Below are positions 18,318 to 26,851 of a stretch of 64,000 bases of DNA, piece by piece. The DNA is taken from NCBI RefSeq assembly GCF_003205875.1, contig NZ_PUBZ01000092.1:124001-188000 (forward strand), given 5' to 3'. The stretch's first letter is position 1, and the number at the start of each line of letters is the position of its first letter. The position numbers and the translations under genes were made by a program. This stretch comes from Herpetosiphon llansteffanensis. Lineage in GTDB: Bacteria; Chloroflexota; Chloroflexia; Chloroflexales; Herpetosiphonaceae. Under the pieces are notes generated by a model. That model was not told the origin of the DNA, searched no databases, and saw nothing but the letters and a program-made list of their open reading frames with translations.

Positions 18318-18833
18318 ATGACGCAAGCAGCAAACGATTCAGCAATTATCAAATTATTACAACGTGGCGACCATGCAACATGGCGCATGCTGGCTGAGCA
18401 ATGGTCGGGCGAACTTTATAATCTGGCGTGGGCTGCGGTCTATCAAGCACCACTCGCCCAAAACTTGGTCAATAATGTCTGGGCAACCGCCATTCGCACG
18501 ATCAATAGCGTCGATCAGCGGCTTGGGCTACGCTTATGGCTCTTCACCCTCACCTGCCATGTGCTGCTCGATTATTGGCGTGATTATGGCCATCAGCCCC
18601 AATCGAATAGCCTAATTCGCGAACTTCAGCGCTTGCCGGAGGCTATGCATTTGGCGGTGTTATTGCATCTGCGCCACAACCTAACCGCTGCCATGATTGG
18701 CGAAATTCTAGGCCGTACCCAACGCGCAACCGAACAATTATTGCAGCAAGGCCTGCAACGGCTTAATCACCAACTTGCAGCAGTAGAGGGATTGTATGAA
18801 ACCAACCAAGCAGCAGCTTCAGGAAGCGATTAA
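18318..18833 (+). CDS. ECF-like RNA polymerase sigma factor (171 aa)
   Basis: Region 2-like helices (AIIKLLQRGDHATWRMLAEQ to LWLFTLTCHVLLDYWRDY) and a region 4-like HTH (LPEAMHLAVLLHLRHNLTAA followed by GEILGRTQRATEQLLQQG). Both are divergent from well-known ECF factors. The 3' end overlaps the next gene (FecR/LysM protein) by 38 bp, as for regulator-sensor pairs. Probably steers transcription of its own operon; targets unknown. Confidence 0.75.
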   Translation: MTQAANDSAIIKLLQRGDHATWRMLAEQWSGELYNLAWAAVYQAPLAQNLVNNVWATAIRTINSVDQRLGLRLWLFTLTCHVLLDYWRDYGHQPQSNSLIRELQRLPEAMHLAVLLHLRHNLTAAMIGEILGRTQRATEQLLQQGLQRLNHQLAAVEGLYETNQAAASGSD

Positions 18834-19875
18834 TCAGGCCCTGCCAGAGCAACAACTCAGCCAAAGCCAACAACACGCCATTAACCAAACGCTTGAGCAA
18901 CAACTTGAGCAATTGAAGCCAAGCCAACCAAGCGCCAAGCGGCGTAAAGCAGCCAAAACCAAGCGGCGCTTGTGGCAATGGCAATGGAGTCGGCCTCAGA
19001 TTTTTGCCTTATTCGTCGCCAGCGCAATTTTATTTTTTGTTGGTTATGCCACGCTCGCCAGCTCTACGCCAAGCGTGCCGCACAACGCTAGTGTGCAAAT
19101 TTTCGATGGCACAGCAGTGATCAATAATATACGCACTGGTGCTGAACGCCGCTTGAATGCTGGCGATGTAACTATTTTAGAGCCAGGCGATACGATTCAA
19201 ACCGAAAGCGCCACTGCATTAATTACCTATTTCGATGGCCAAACAACGGCCTTGCAAGCCAATGCCCGCATGACCCTCGAAACGATGGACGATGCCAACG
19301 CTGGCCAGCAAATTCGGCTTAAAGTCTGGTTTGGCCGTACGCTCAACGGGGTTAAGCGCTTGCTTGGGCCAAATGATCTGTTTGAGGTTGAAACGCCATC
19401 ATCAGCAGCTTCAGTCCGTGGCACAGAGTTTACTGTGGAATCTCGTAGTAACACCACAACTTTTTATGCCACCGATAAAGGCAATGTGCAGGTAGCGATG
19501 GATGGCCAAAGCGTGTTTGTGCGGGCTGGCGAACAATTACTGGCCGAGCAATCGAAGCCCTTGGTGGTGCAGCCGCAGATCTCGCCAACGCCAACGCCAA
19601 CCAACACGCCAACGCCAACGCCGACGGCGACCCCAACCAATACACCAACCAACACGTCTACGCCAACGGCCACCGCTACGGCGACCCCAACCAATACGCC
19701 AACCAGTACACCGACGGCAACGCCGCAGCTGTATGTCACGCAAGCTGGCGATACAATCAATGGCATTGCCCAACGCTTTGGCATTACGCCCGATGCGTTG
19801 ATCAACGCCAACCCAAGCATCCGCGATCGTAATGAAATTCCGGTTGGCCTCACGTTGATTATTCCGCAGCCATAG
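18796..19875 (+). CDS. FecR-domain protein with Thr-Pro stalk and LysM domain (359 aa)
   Basis: A Gln-rich cytosolic N-terminus (1-60), one membrane helix (about 68-87), a FecR beta-domain (about 95-240; VRTGAERRL-like start, SAASVRGTEFTVES), a stalk of TPTPTNTPTPT repeats (about 255-310) and a C-terminal LysM domain (VTQAGDTINGIAQRFGITPD) that binds cell-wall glycan. As in other FecR systems, the cytosolic part might hold the overlapping sigma factor while the outside reads the wall; that is inference. GAGGG 5 nt before ATG. Confidence 0.9.
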   Translation: MKPTKQQLQEAINQALPEQQLSQSQQHAINQTLEQQLEQLKPSQPSAKRRKAAKTKRRLWQWQWSRPQIFALFVASAILFFVGYATLASSTPSVPHNASVQIFDGTAVINNIRTGAERRLNAGDVTILEPGDTIQTESATALITYFDGQTTALQANARMTLETMDDANAGQQIRLKVWFGRTLNGVKRLLGPNDLFEVETPSSAASVRGTEFTVESRSNTTTFYATDKGNVQVAMDGQSVFVRAGEQLLAEQSKPLVVQPQISPTPTPTNTPTPTPTATPTNTPTNTSTPTATATATPTNTPTSTPTATPQLYVTQAGDTINGIAQRFGITPDALINANPSIRDRNEIPVGLTLIIPQP

Positions 19876-19885
19876 GAGCAACCTG

Positions 19886-21679
19886 GTGCTAAGTTCGCAA
19901 CAAGTTCGCCGAGGATTATGGTTTAGTGCAACAGGGCTGGCATGCTTGCTGGCCCTGTTGTTGAGTGATACATGGACATGGCGCAGACAGCTTGATCGTT
20001 CAGCAGCCGATTTGTTGGTGCGCCAATTGGCCACCCATAGCCCGCAACCAGCGATTGTGATTGTCGCGATCGATGACCAAGCGCTGAGCAACGACACCGG
20101 CTTTGGTCGGCTCACCGAGTGGGATCGCAGCATCTACGCCCAATTATTAGCCAAAGTCAAAGGCGCACGGGTAATTGTGTTTGATATGCTGTTTACCGGA
20201 GCCAATCCTGCTGGCGATCACGCCTTTGCTGAAGCCCTAGAGCCATTAGAACACCCAATTTTGGCGGTTTCGCGCGATAGCAAAACCAAGCAAATGATTC
20301 AGCCAGCCCAGCCATTGCAAACTGGCAGAGTGGTTTTGGCCCATAGTGACATCATCGCCGACTCCGATGGCGTGGTGCGCCGCATCCAAACCCATTATGA
20401 TCAGCCTGAGCTTTATCCGGCAATCGCCTTGGCCAGCGCCCAAGCATGGTGGCATCTTCCAACTGGCTTGAACATCGAGCCAACAGCAACCACACTTGCC
20501 AATGGAGTTACAATTCCGGTCAATAACGCCAGTTTTATGTTAAATTATGCAGGCCCAAGCCAAACCTATCCCCAAGTCAGTTTGCTGGCAGTGCTCAATG
20601 GCGCGGTTGATCCTGCGCTATTCAATGATAAAATCGTGCTGATTGGCTCAACCGCCGCAGCTCTTGGCGACCGTTACACCACACCAACCAGCCCATTAAT
20701 GGATGGAGTCGAGATTCACGCTAATGCAATCGGCACAATTCTGCATGCCAATGCCCTGCGCGAACAAAGCCCAGCTGGTCGGCGCGGCATTCTCAGCGGC
20801 TTGGTGATCGCACTCACATTAATCGCCATGATTCGGCGGCCATGGCTTTTGTTTAGCGCCATGGTCATCGGCACAAGTGTGATGGTCATTAGCGCCGTTA
20901 GCGGGCTGCAACAACAATTAATCCGCATCGATCTAGCAAGCCCATTATTGGCGATTGGCGTAACTGGCTTGGTGATGCTGTTGGTTCAAAACAACCTGCA
21001 ACGCCAAGATCACACCCAAGTGCTCGACCTGTTTGCCAAACGTACGCCGCCCAGCGTGTTGAATGAGCTGTTGAAGGCCGCCGAACGTGGTCAATTGAAA
21101 CTTGGCGGCGAACGGCGCGAGGTCAGCGTGGTGTTTATGGATATGCGCGGCTTCACCAATTTATCGGAGCGCTTGCCACCAGAAGCCATGATGCAGATTA
21201 TCAATACCTATCTTGATCTAATTGCCAAGGCATTAATTCAGCATGGCGGCACGCTCAATCAATATGCTGGCGATCAAGCGATGGCGATTTTCAACGCCCC
21301 CGTTGGCCAACCAGACCATGCGCAGCGAGCAATTCGCGGGGCAATGGCAGCTTTAACCGCAGTCGTAGCCTTTAATCGTTCAGCGGCAGCCCGCGCCTTA
21401 CCAGCTCAAGCCTCGTTTGGCGCTGGCATTAATACAGGCATTGGCGTGGTTGGTAATGTTGGTGCTCACGAGCGCTACGACTACAGCGTGATTGGCGATG
21501 TGACGAATGTGGCAGCGCGTTTGTGTGGCGCAGCTCCAGCCAACACAATCTATCTTGGCCCCGATACGCTAGCTGAGGATTTGGGCGATTTACAAAGCAG
21601 CATTCAACGTATTGGCCCGTTGGTGCTCAAGGGTAAGGAAACTCCGCTCGAAGTTGCCGCAATTGTAGTAGCTGAGTAA
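19886..21679 (+). CDS. CHASE2-domain adenylate/guanylate cyclase (597 aa)
   Basis: GTG start with AGGAG 7 nt upstream. Membrane helix at 12-28, extracytoplasmic CHASE2 sensor (about 35-270; AIVIVAIDDQALSND is typical), three membrane helices (about 285-360), then a class III nucleotidyl cyclase. Metal-binding Asp is in VVFMDMRGFTNLSE and YAGDQAMAIFNAP; transition-state Asn/Arg are in VIGDVTNVAARLCG. Makes cAMP or cGMP in answer to an external signal; which one cannot be read with confidence. Follows the FecR gene by 10 nt. Confidence 0.93.
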   Translation: MLSSQQVRRGLWFSATGLACLLALLLSDTWTWRRQLDRSAADLLVRQLATHSPQPAIVIVAIDDQALSNDTGFGRLTEWDRSIYAQLLAKVKGARVIVFDMLFTGANPAGDHAFAEALEPLEHPILAVSRDSKTKQMIQPAQPLQTGRVVLAHSDIIADSDGVVRRIQTHYDQPELYPAIALASAQAWWHLPTGLNIEPTATTLANGVTIPVNNASFMLNYAGPSQTYPQVSLLAVLNGAVDPALFNDKIVLIGSTAAALGDRYTTPTSPLMDGVEIHANAIGTILHANALREQSPAGRRGILSGLVIALTLIAMIRRPWLLFSAMVIGTSVMVISAVSGLQQQLIRIDLASPLLAIGVTGLVMLLVQNNLQRQDHTQVLDLFAKRTPPSVLNELLKAAERGQLKLGGERREVSVVFMDMRGFTNLSERLPPEAMMQIINTYLDLIAKALIQHGGTLNQYAGDQAMAIFNAPVGQPDHAQRAIRGAMAALTAVVAFNRSAAARALPAQASFGAGINTGIGVVGNVGAHERYDYSVIGDVTNVAARLCGAAPANTIYLGPDTLAEDLGDLQSSIQRIGPLVLKGKETPLEVAAIVVAE

Positions 21680-21685
21680 GCAGGC

Positions 21686-22519
21686 ATGCAAGGATTCAAC
21701 CGTTTATTGATCACAATTATTGCGCTCGCTTTGGCCGTTTTGGCAATCACGATTGCGCTGTTGCCATTGCAAAGTTTTGATCTGGCCTTGCGTTTGTTCC
21801 AATATTTGCGTGCTCAAGCGTTAATTTATAGTCAAACGACGCGCATTGTGGCTGGAATTGTGGGCTTGCTCATGCTTGGTTTGGCTTTGGCGCAGATGTT
21901 TATTCGCCAAAGCCAATATGTGCCAGTGCGCAATACTGGTTCGGGCTATGCCCAACTCGATCTGCAAACAATCCAGCGCGCCGTCGATCAAGCCTTAGGC
22001 CAAGCGCTTGATGTGCGCAGCGGCAAAGCCAACGTTCAAGCTTATGGCGAAGGAGTGGCAATTTATAGCGAGCTTGAGTTGCACCCAACCGCCCATCTCA
22101 ACGATACCTTGGCCGATTTGCATCAACGAATTCGCGAAGAAGTTGAAGAACGCTTGGGCGTGGCGATTTTAACGCTCAAAAGCAAAGTCAAAACCAAGCC
22201 CTATCCCAATGTGCCGCATAGTCAGCAAAGCGGCGCTGTGCCAGCCGATCTCGACCCACGCCAACCAGTTTGGGATGTGCGCGAGTTACGCCGCCGCTTA
22301 GAACGGGGCATTTTGAACCAACCAAATGTGGTTGATCTTGAGGTAGTGCTTGGCTATCACCCCGATGGGGCAAGCGTGTTTGTGCAATTATTTCTCGAAC
22401 AAACTGCGCCAGTCCCAAGCACCATAGCCAGCGTCGAGCGCTTAATTCACACAATCGTGGCAGATGATTTTCGCCTGAGCGTCTACGATTTGCGTGTGAC
22501 CAGCCAAACAATCGACTAA
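21686..22519 (+). CDS. AmaP/Asp23-like membrane protein (277 aa)
   Basis: Two N-terminal membrane helices (about 5-28 and 52-72) followed by a cytosolic region like the alkaline-shock-protein anchor AmaP (GKANVQAYGEGVAIYSELEL, then DLHQRIREEVEERLGVAI). A second similar segment lies further on (ERGILNQPNVVDLEVVLGYH). Starts 6 nt after the cyclase stop, so it is part of that operon. Role probably in envelope stress; uncertain. Confidence 0.65.
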   Translation: MQGFNRLLITIIALALAVLAITIALLPLQSFDLALRLFQYLRAQALIYSQTTRIVAGIVGLLMLGLALAQMFIRQSQYVPVRNTGSGYAQLDLQTIQRAVDQALGQALDVRSGKANVQAYGEGVAIYSELELHPTAHLNDTLADLHQRIREEVEERLGVAILTLKSKVKTKPYPNVPHSQQSGAVPADLDPRQPVWDVRELRRRLERGILNQPNVVDLEVVLGYHPDGASVFVQLFLEQTAPVPSTIASVERLIHTIVADDFRLSVYDLRVTSQTID

Positions 22520-22738
22520 TGAGTGAGCAACGAACAACGGAGTAGGAATTTAGTCCTATAATTACGCCGCAATTTGCCTCTCGTGGGGGATGGCAAAAGA
22601 ACTATTGATTGCATACAATACGCTAGACTTATTGTGGCTCTTAGCAACCAGCATTGTTGATAATTCCCAAGAAAATTGTAAACCGGTTTGTTAAGCCAAT
22701 TGCGATAATGACGGTATTTTATTGGTCAAGGAGTTTTT

Positions 22739-24520
22739 ATGGGCCGGCAGCCGTTTCGCTATCAACGCCTCGCACTACTCAGCCTTGTGGCTTTGCTGGG
22801 GTGCATCACACCAACCAAAGCCGTCGAAATTCCGCCAGCAGGCGCGTCGGTCTATTTGCAAACCAACGGCCCAACCAATGCGCTCAGCAATGGCGATTGG
22901 TATACGAATAACACTGCTGGAACGGGCAATGGTTCACATTATTTCACGGTCGAAATCCCGTGTAGTGTCAACACAACCACGACAACTGGTGGTTGGCCGA
23001 CCAATCAGCCAGTCCATATCGATATTTTTAGCCCTGAAATGAATAGTACGACCACGCTCAGCGACGAGCAACGGGGTGGCACATACGATAACACCCAATT
23101 TGAGTTTTATGCAGCTGGCACGCCAATTGGCCCAAGCCCAGCAGCACCCGCTCCAGGAGCTGCTGGCAGCTTGCATCAACGTACCTTTGTGCCAGCTGCA
23201 ACCGCGCCTGCTTGGGTGCGCTTGTATACGATCGCTGCGCCTGTAACCTGCGGCAAATATGTGTTGCGCTCATCAACCTTCGGCAACGATGAAAATGGTT
23301 GGCGCTTGCGGGTTGGTCGCGATGATGATAACGATCCCAATACTGCGCCACCAGCCAACACCGATAACTTCGATGGCGTTGCTGGCACTGGCGATGAAAT
23401 TACGATTGGGATGCGCCAAGCCTCGTTCCAACACGATGCAGGTGGAGCTGATACCGTCGCAACCTGTTTGACCTTGTATGAATATGTTACGCCTGGCCAA
23501 CCAAGCGTCAGCTTCAATAACTTCGACATCGATAATTCGCGCCGCGTCCGCTATTATGCGCCCGGTGATACGAGTTACACGCCAATGGGCAATACTGGCG
23601 GCATTGCAGGCACTGTAAGCGGTGATCAAGTGTGGAATGGTGGTAGCTCATCAACCCGCGTTGGCAATACGATCAATAATCCAACTGCGGGTTGGTGGCG
23701 GATCGTCACCTGTACCAGCGATCACAACCAGTTTATTCAAGAAGGCCAAACTGGCGTGCAAGCCTATTATCAGCAACCACCAACCCCAATCATGGCCTTG
23801 AGTAAAACCGATGGGGTTACGTTGGTTATGCCAGGCGATACGCTTAACTACACAATTACCTTTACCAATACCTCAAACACCACGGCCACGCCTGGCACGG
23901 CTACCAACATGACCTTGACCGACAATCTGCCACCGTCAACAACCTTTGTTAGTTGTGCGATTAATGCACCATTCACTGGCACATGTAGCCATTCCAGCGG
24001 GGTTGTAAGCTTCAATATCAACCAAGTGGTGCGGCCAGGCGAAATTGGGCGGCTGAATGTTCAAGTGACGGTCAACAATCCAATTACTGTCGTGCCTGTG
24101 GTCAATAACGTAACCTTGAATTTCAACGATAGCTTGAATAATATCTTCCAACCGTTGACAGCCAGCGATAGCGATTTGGTCAATCCAACCGCTGTTAATG
24201 TGGTCGGGTTGACTGCTTTGGCTCGCACGAACGCGATTCAAGTTCGTTGGAGCACTAGCAGCGAAGTCGATAGCCAAGGCTTCCACATCTATCGCAGCAC
24301 CAGCGACGATGAAGCGACTGCCGTGCAAGTCACCGATAGCTTGATTCCAGCCGTGGGTGCACACAGCAGCTATCAATGGCTTGATACCGATGTTGCGCCA
24401 AATGTGCGCTATTACTATTGGCTAGCCGAAGTTGATACTAATAACACGCTGACGATGGTCGGCCAAACCGAGGCCCAAATCAATAGCTACAGTATTTTCA
24501 GCCCGCTCGTTATTCGCTAA
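22739..24520 (+). CDS. Secreted protein with DUF11 repeat domain (593 aa)
   Basis: Signal peptide (residues 8-28). A large N-terminal region resembles an extracellular beta-rich structure without clear family. Then a DUF11 domain (ALSKTDGVTLVMPGDTLNYT, conserved TNTSNTTATPGTATNMTLTD) and a fibronectin III-like part (NAIQVRWSTSSEVDSQGFHI). The C-terminus ends SYSIFSPLVIR, similar to the tails of the proteins at 9265 and 26852. AAGGAG 6 nt before ATG. Probably cell-surface or exported. Confidence 0.82.
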   Translation: MGRQPFRYQRLALLSLVALLGCITPTKAVEIPPAGASVYLQTNGPTNALSNGDWYTNNTAGTGNGSHYFTVEIPCSVNTTTTTGGWPTNQPVHIDIFSPEMNSTTTLSDEQRGGTYDNTQFEFYAAGTPIGPSPAAPAPGAAGSLHQRTFVPAATAPAWVRLYTIAAPVTCGKYVLRSSTFGNDENGWRLRVGRDDDNDPNTAPPANTDNFDGVAGTGDEITIGMRQASFQHDAGGADTVATCLTLYEYVTPGQPSVSFNNFDIDNSRRVRYYAPGDTSYTPMGNTGGIAGTVSGDQVWNGGSSSTRVGNTINNPTAGWWRIVTCTSDHNQFIQEGQTGVQAYYQQPPTPIMALSKTDGVTLVMPGDTLNYTITFTNTSNTTATPGTATNMTLTDNLPPSTTFVSCAINAPFTGTCSHSSGVVSFNINQVVRPGEIGRLNVQVTVNNPITVVPVVNNVTLNFNDSLNNIFQPLTASDSDLVNPTAVNVVGLTALARTNAIQVRWSTSSEVDSQGFHIYRSTSDDEATAVQVTDSLIPAVGAHSSYQWLDTDVAPNVRYYYWLAEVDTNNTLTMVGQTEAQINSYSIFSPLVIR

Positions 24521-24542
24521 ACGATTGGCTTGCTAAATTGCT

Positions 24543-24587
24543 AAAACACACAAGGCCACGTTATTTGACGTGGCCTTGTGTGTTTTT
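24543..24587. terminator. Strong bidirectional terminator
   Basis: A 19-bp nearly perfect stem (AAAACACACAAGGCCACGT and complement) with a small loop and A/T tracts on both sides, between converging genes. Confidence 0.92.
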
Positions 24588-24598
24588 ATGTCAATATA

Positions 24599-26203
24599 TT
24601 ATTCACCATTGGCCAAAATTACGCTTGGCTCAACGTCGGGCAGGCTCGGCGGGGCAATTGGCAGCGTCCAATAGAAGCGCGAGCCTTTGCCAACCGTACT
24701 ATCAGCCCACATGCGGCCACCATGGGCCTCAATAATTGATTTGGTCAGATACAAGCCCAAGCCAGCACCCTGCGTCTCGCGAGCCAAGCGATTATCAACC
24801 CGATAAAATGGCGAAAAGAGCTTGGGCAATTCTTCTTGGGCAATGCCGATGCCTTCATCGGTAATATAACTCAGCACATGACCATTCTCCGGCCAACCAC
24901 CCAAGCGAATTACGCCACCTTCTGGCGAATATTTAATTGCATTCGAGATCAAATTGGAAAGCACCATGCGAATCCGCTCTTGATCGGCATAGACATGCGG
25001 TAGTTTTGGCTCGAAACGCAGCTGAAACTCAAAGCGTTGATCAACCGTTGAGGCAAACGCTGCCACCACATCAGCCGCCAATTCACTCAGATCAAACGGT
25101 GCTGGGTGCAAGCGCAACCCACCAGCCTGCATGCGCGAAACTTCCAGCAAATCGCCAATCAAGCGCGCCAAACGATCAGCTTCTTCTTCGATGCCGGTTA
25201 GCATTTCGGTTTTCGTGGCTTTGTTGAGCTTAACATCGGTGCGGCTGAGCGTGCTGGCATAGCCTTTGATAATCGCAACTGGCGTTTTTAGCTCATGCGA
25301 CATCACCGAAATGAAGGTTGATTGCTGCTGCTCATCGCGTTTTTGCTTGGTAATATCGCGAATATTGGCAATTGCGCCGCCAAAACGGCCATTGGTTTCG
25401 CGCACCACGCTATACGAAGAGCCAACATAAATCTCATGACCATCGCGATGCGTTACCCAGCCCTCGACCGAAGGATGATCATTATCGGGAAAGAGTTGCA
25501 GCGGGCAGGCGGTCAAGCAAATATTAACCCCTTGCTGGTTGTGAATCGCCAATACTTCGGCGCATGGCCGACCCAAGGCTTCTTCACGCGACCAACCAGT
25601 GAGCCGCTCCATGGCAGCATTGAAGCGGGTAATTCGCCAACGGGTGTCGAGCATCATCATGCCATCGGCGCTGGATTCGATAATTGCATCGAGCCGACCA
25701 CGTTCGGCAATCGCCTCGGCATAGAGCTGTGAATTATTAACCGCAATTGCCGCAAAATCAACAAACGCGCTTAGCAATTGACGATCATCGGCAGTAAATC
25801 CCACGTTGAGCGCGGCACGCAACACCAACATCATGCCCAATTGTTGGTCGCCAGTGACCATTGGCAAGGCCACAACTTGGCGCAACGGCACATTTAACGC
25901 GGTCGCCAGCTTGCTCAATTCATCAGACATCCGGTTTGATTGCGGGCCTTCACTTTGCAAAACATGCAAAATTTCATCGAAGGCCGACCACAAACTAGGC
26001 GTAAGGCCATAGGCGGCGCGAATTTCCAGCCGTTGATTGGGGTTGTATAAGGCGATCAGGCCATAGTTTCCCGCCAACAACTCCACCGCTTGGGCAATGA
26101 CCAAATTGAGCAACGGCTCAGCATCAAGCTGGGCAGCCATTGCCCGCATCAAACGCAAAAGATAATCGCGTTGGCGTAATCGCAGATCCTGAGGCTCTAA
26201 CAT
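24599..26203 (-). CDS. GAF-PAS sensor histidine kinase (534 aa)
   Basis: No membrane helix. GAF domain (about residues 25-160), PAS domain (about 168-285; ADGMMMLDTRWRITRFNAAM), HisKA with phosphoacceptor His303 in FISVMSHELKTPVA, and HATPase with NLISNAIKYSPEG and GAGLGLYLTKSIIEAHGG. Cytosolic. The start at ATG 26203 has GGAG 13 nt upstream and puts the first residues right before the GAF; longer readings would cross into the hsp20 region. Orphan kinase with no partner regulator adjacent. Confidence 0.92.
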   Translation of the reverse strand: MLEPQDLRLRQRDYLLRLMRAMAAQLDAEPLLNLVIAQAVELLAGNYGLIALYNPNQRLEIRAAYGLTPSLWSAFDEILHVLQSEGPQSNRMSDELSKLATALNVPLRQVVALPMVTGDQQLGMMLVLRAALNVGFTADDRQLLSAFVDFAAIAVNNSQLYAEAIAERGRLDAIIESSADGMMMLDTRWRITRFNAAMERLTGWSREEALGRPCAEVLAIHNQQGVNICLTACPLQLFPDNDHPSVEGWVTHRDGHEIYVGSSYSVVRETNGRFGGAIANIRDITKQKRDEQQQSTFISVMSHELKTPVAIIKGYASTLSRTDVKLNKATKTEMLTGIEEEADRLARLIGDLLEVSRMQAGGLRLHPAPFDLSELAADVVAAFASTVDQRFEFQLRFEPKLPHVYADQERIRMVLSNLISNAIKYSPEGGVIRLGGWPENGHVLSYITDEGIGIAQEELPKLFSPFYRVDNRLARETQGAGLGLYLTKSIIEAHGGRMWADSTVGKGSRFYWTLPIAPPSLPDVEPSVILANGE

Positions 26204-26329
26204 GGCTCTAACGCTCCATAGACGTTGTTCTAACACTGCCAGAGTATTATACAAACAGTTACGAAATTGATTGATGCAGACGAAATCGACATCAAAAAAC
26301 AAAAGCTGTATTGCAAGGAGAATACCACA

Positions 26330-26797
26330 ATGGCAACTATCAATCGTTGGTCACCAGTCGAAGAAGCCCTGAGCTTGCGCGATGCAATGAGCCGTTTGTT
26401 TGAAGAAAGCTTTGTTGCGCCATCAGCAGCAACCCGCACTGGTTTGAGCGTCGATATGAACGTTTTGGAAAATGCCAATAGCTATATCATCGAAGCTGCC
26501 GTGCCAGGCCTCAAAGCAGAAGATCTTGATATTACGTTGCAAGAAAATGTTTTGACCATCAGTGGTGAAATTCGCAACCAAAAATTAAGCGAAGGCACGA
26601 CTGCCCATCGCACCGAGCGCCGCTATGGCCGCTTCAGCCGCTCAATTACCTTGCCAATGTTGGTCAAGGGCGATGAAATCAACGCCACCTTGGAACATGG
26701 CATCTTGCGGCTTGACGTTCCTAAGGCCGAAGAAGTCAAACCACGCAAAATCAGTGTGCAAGTTGGCGCTGCCAAAGAACTCGAAGTCAACAAGTAA
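26330..26797 (+). CDS. Small heat-shock protein Hsp20 (155 aa)
   Basis: ATP-independent holdase chaperone. Alpha-crystallin domain about residues 40-135 with VPGLKAEDLDITLQENVLTI and the family's RRYGRFSRSITLP stretch; C-terminal short tail with the I-x-V motif (RKISVQV). ATG 26330 follows AAGGAG by 9 nt. Possible promoter TTGTTC-17 nt-TATACA ending near 26251; no CIRCE element seen. Confidence 0.94.
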   Translation: MATINRWSPVEEALSLRDAMSRLFEESFVAPSAATRTGLSVDMNVLENANSYIIEAAVPGLKAEDLDITLQENVLTISGEIRNQKLSEGTTAHRTERRYGRFSRSITLPMLVKGDEINATLEHGILRLDVPKAEEVKPRKISVQVGAAKELEVNK

Positions 26798-26810
26798 GCC
26801 CTAAAACAGT

Positions 26811-26849
26811 AAAAGCCCTGTGCGAGAACCTCGCACAGGGCTTTTTTTA
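26811..26849. terminator. Rho-independent terminator
   Basis: 15-bp stem (AAAGCCCTGTGCGAG with its complement), 3-nt loop, then T-run. Serves hsp20 and possibly the convergent kelch gene. Confidence 0.95.
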
Positions 26850-26851
26850 GT

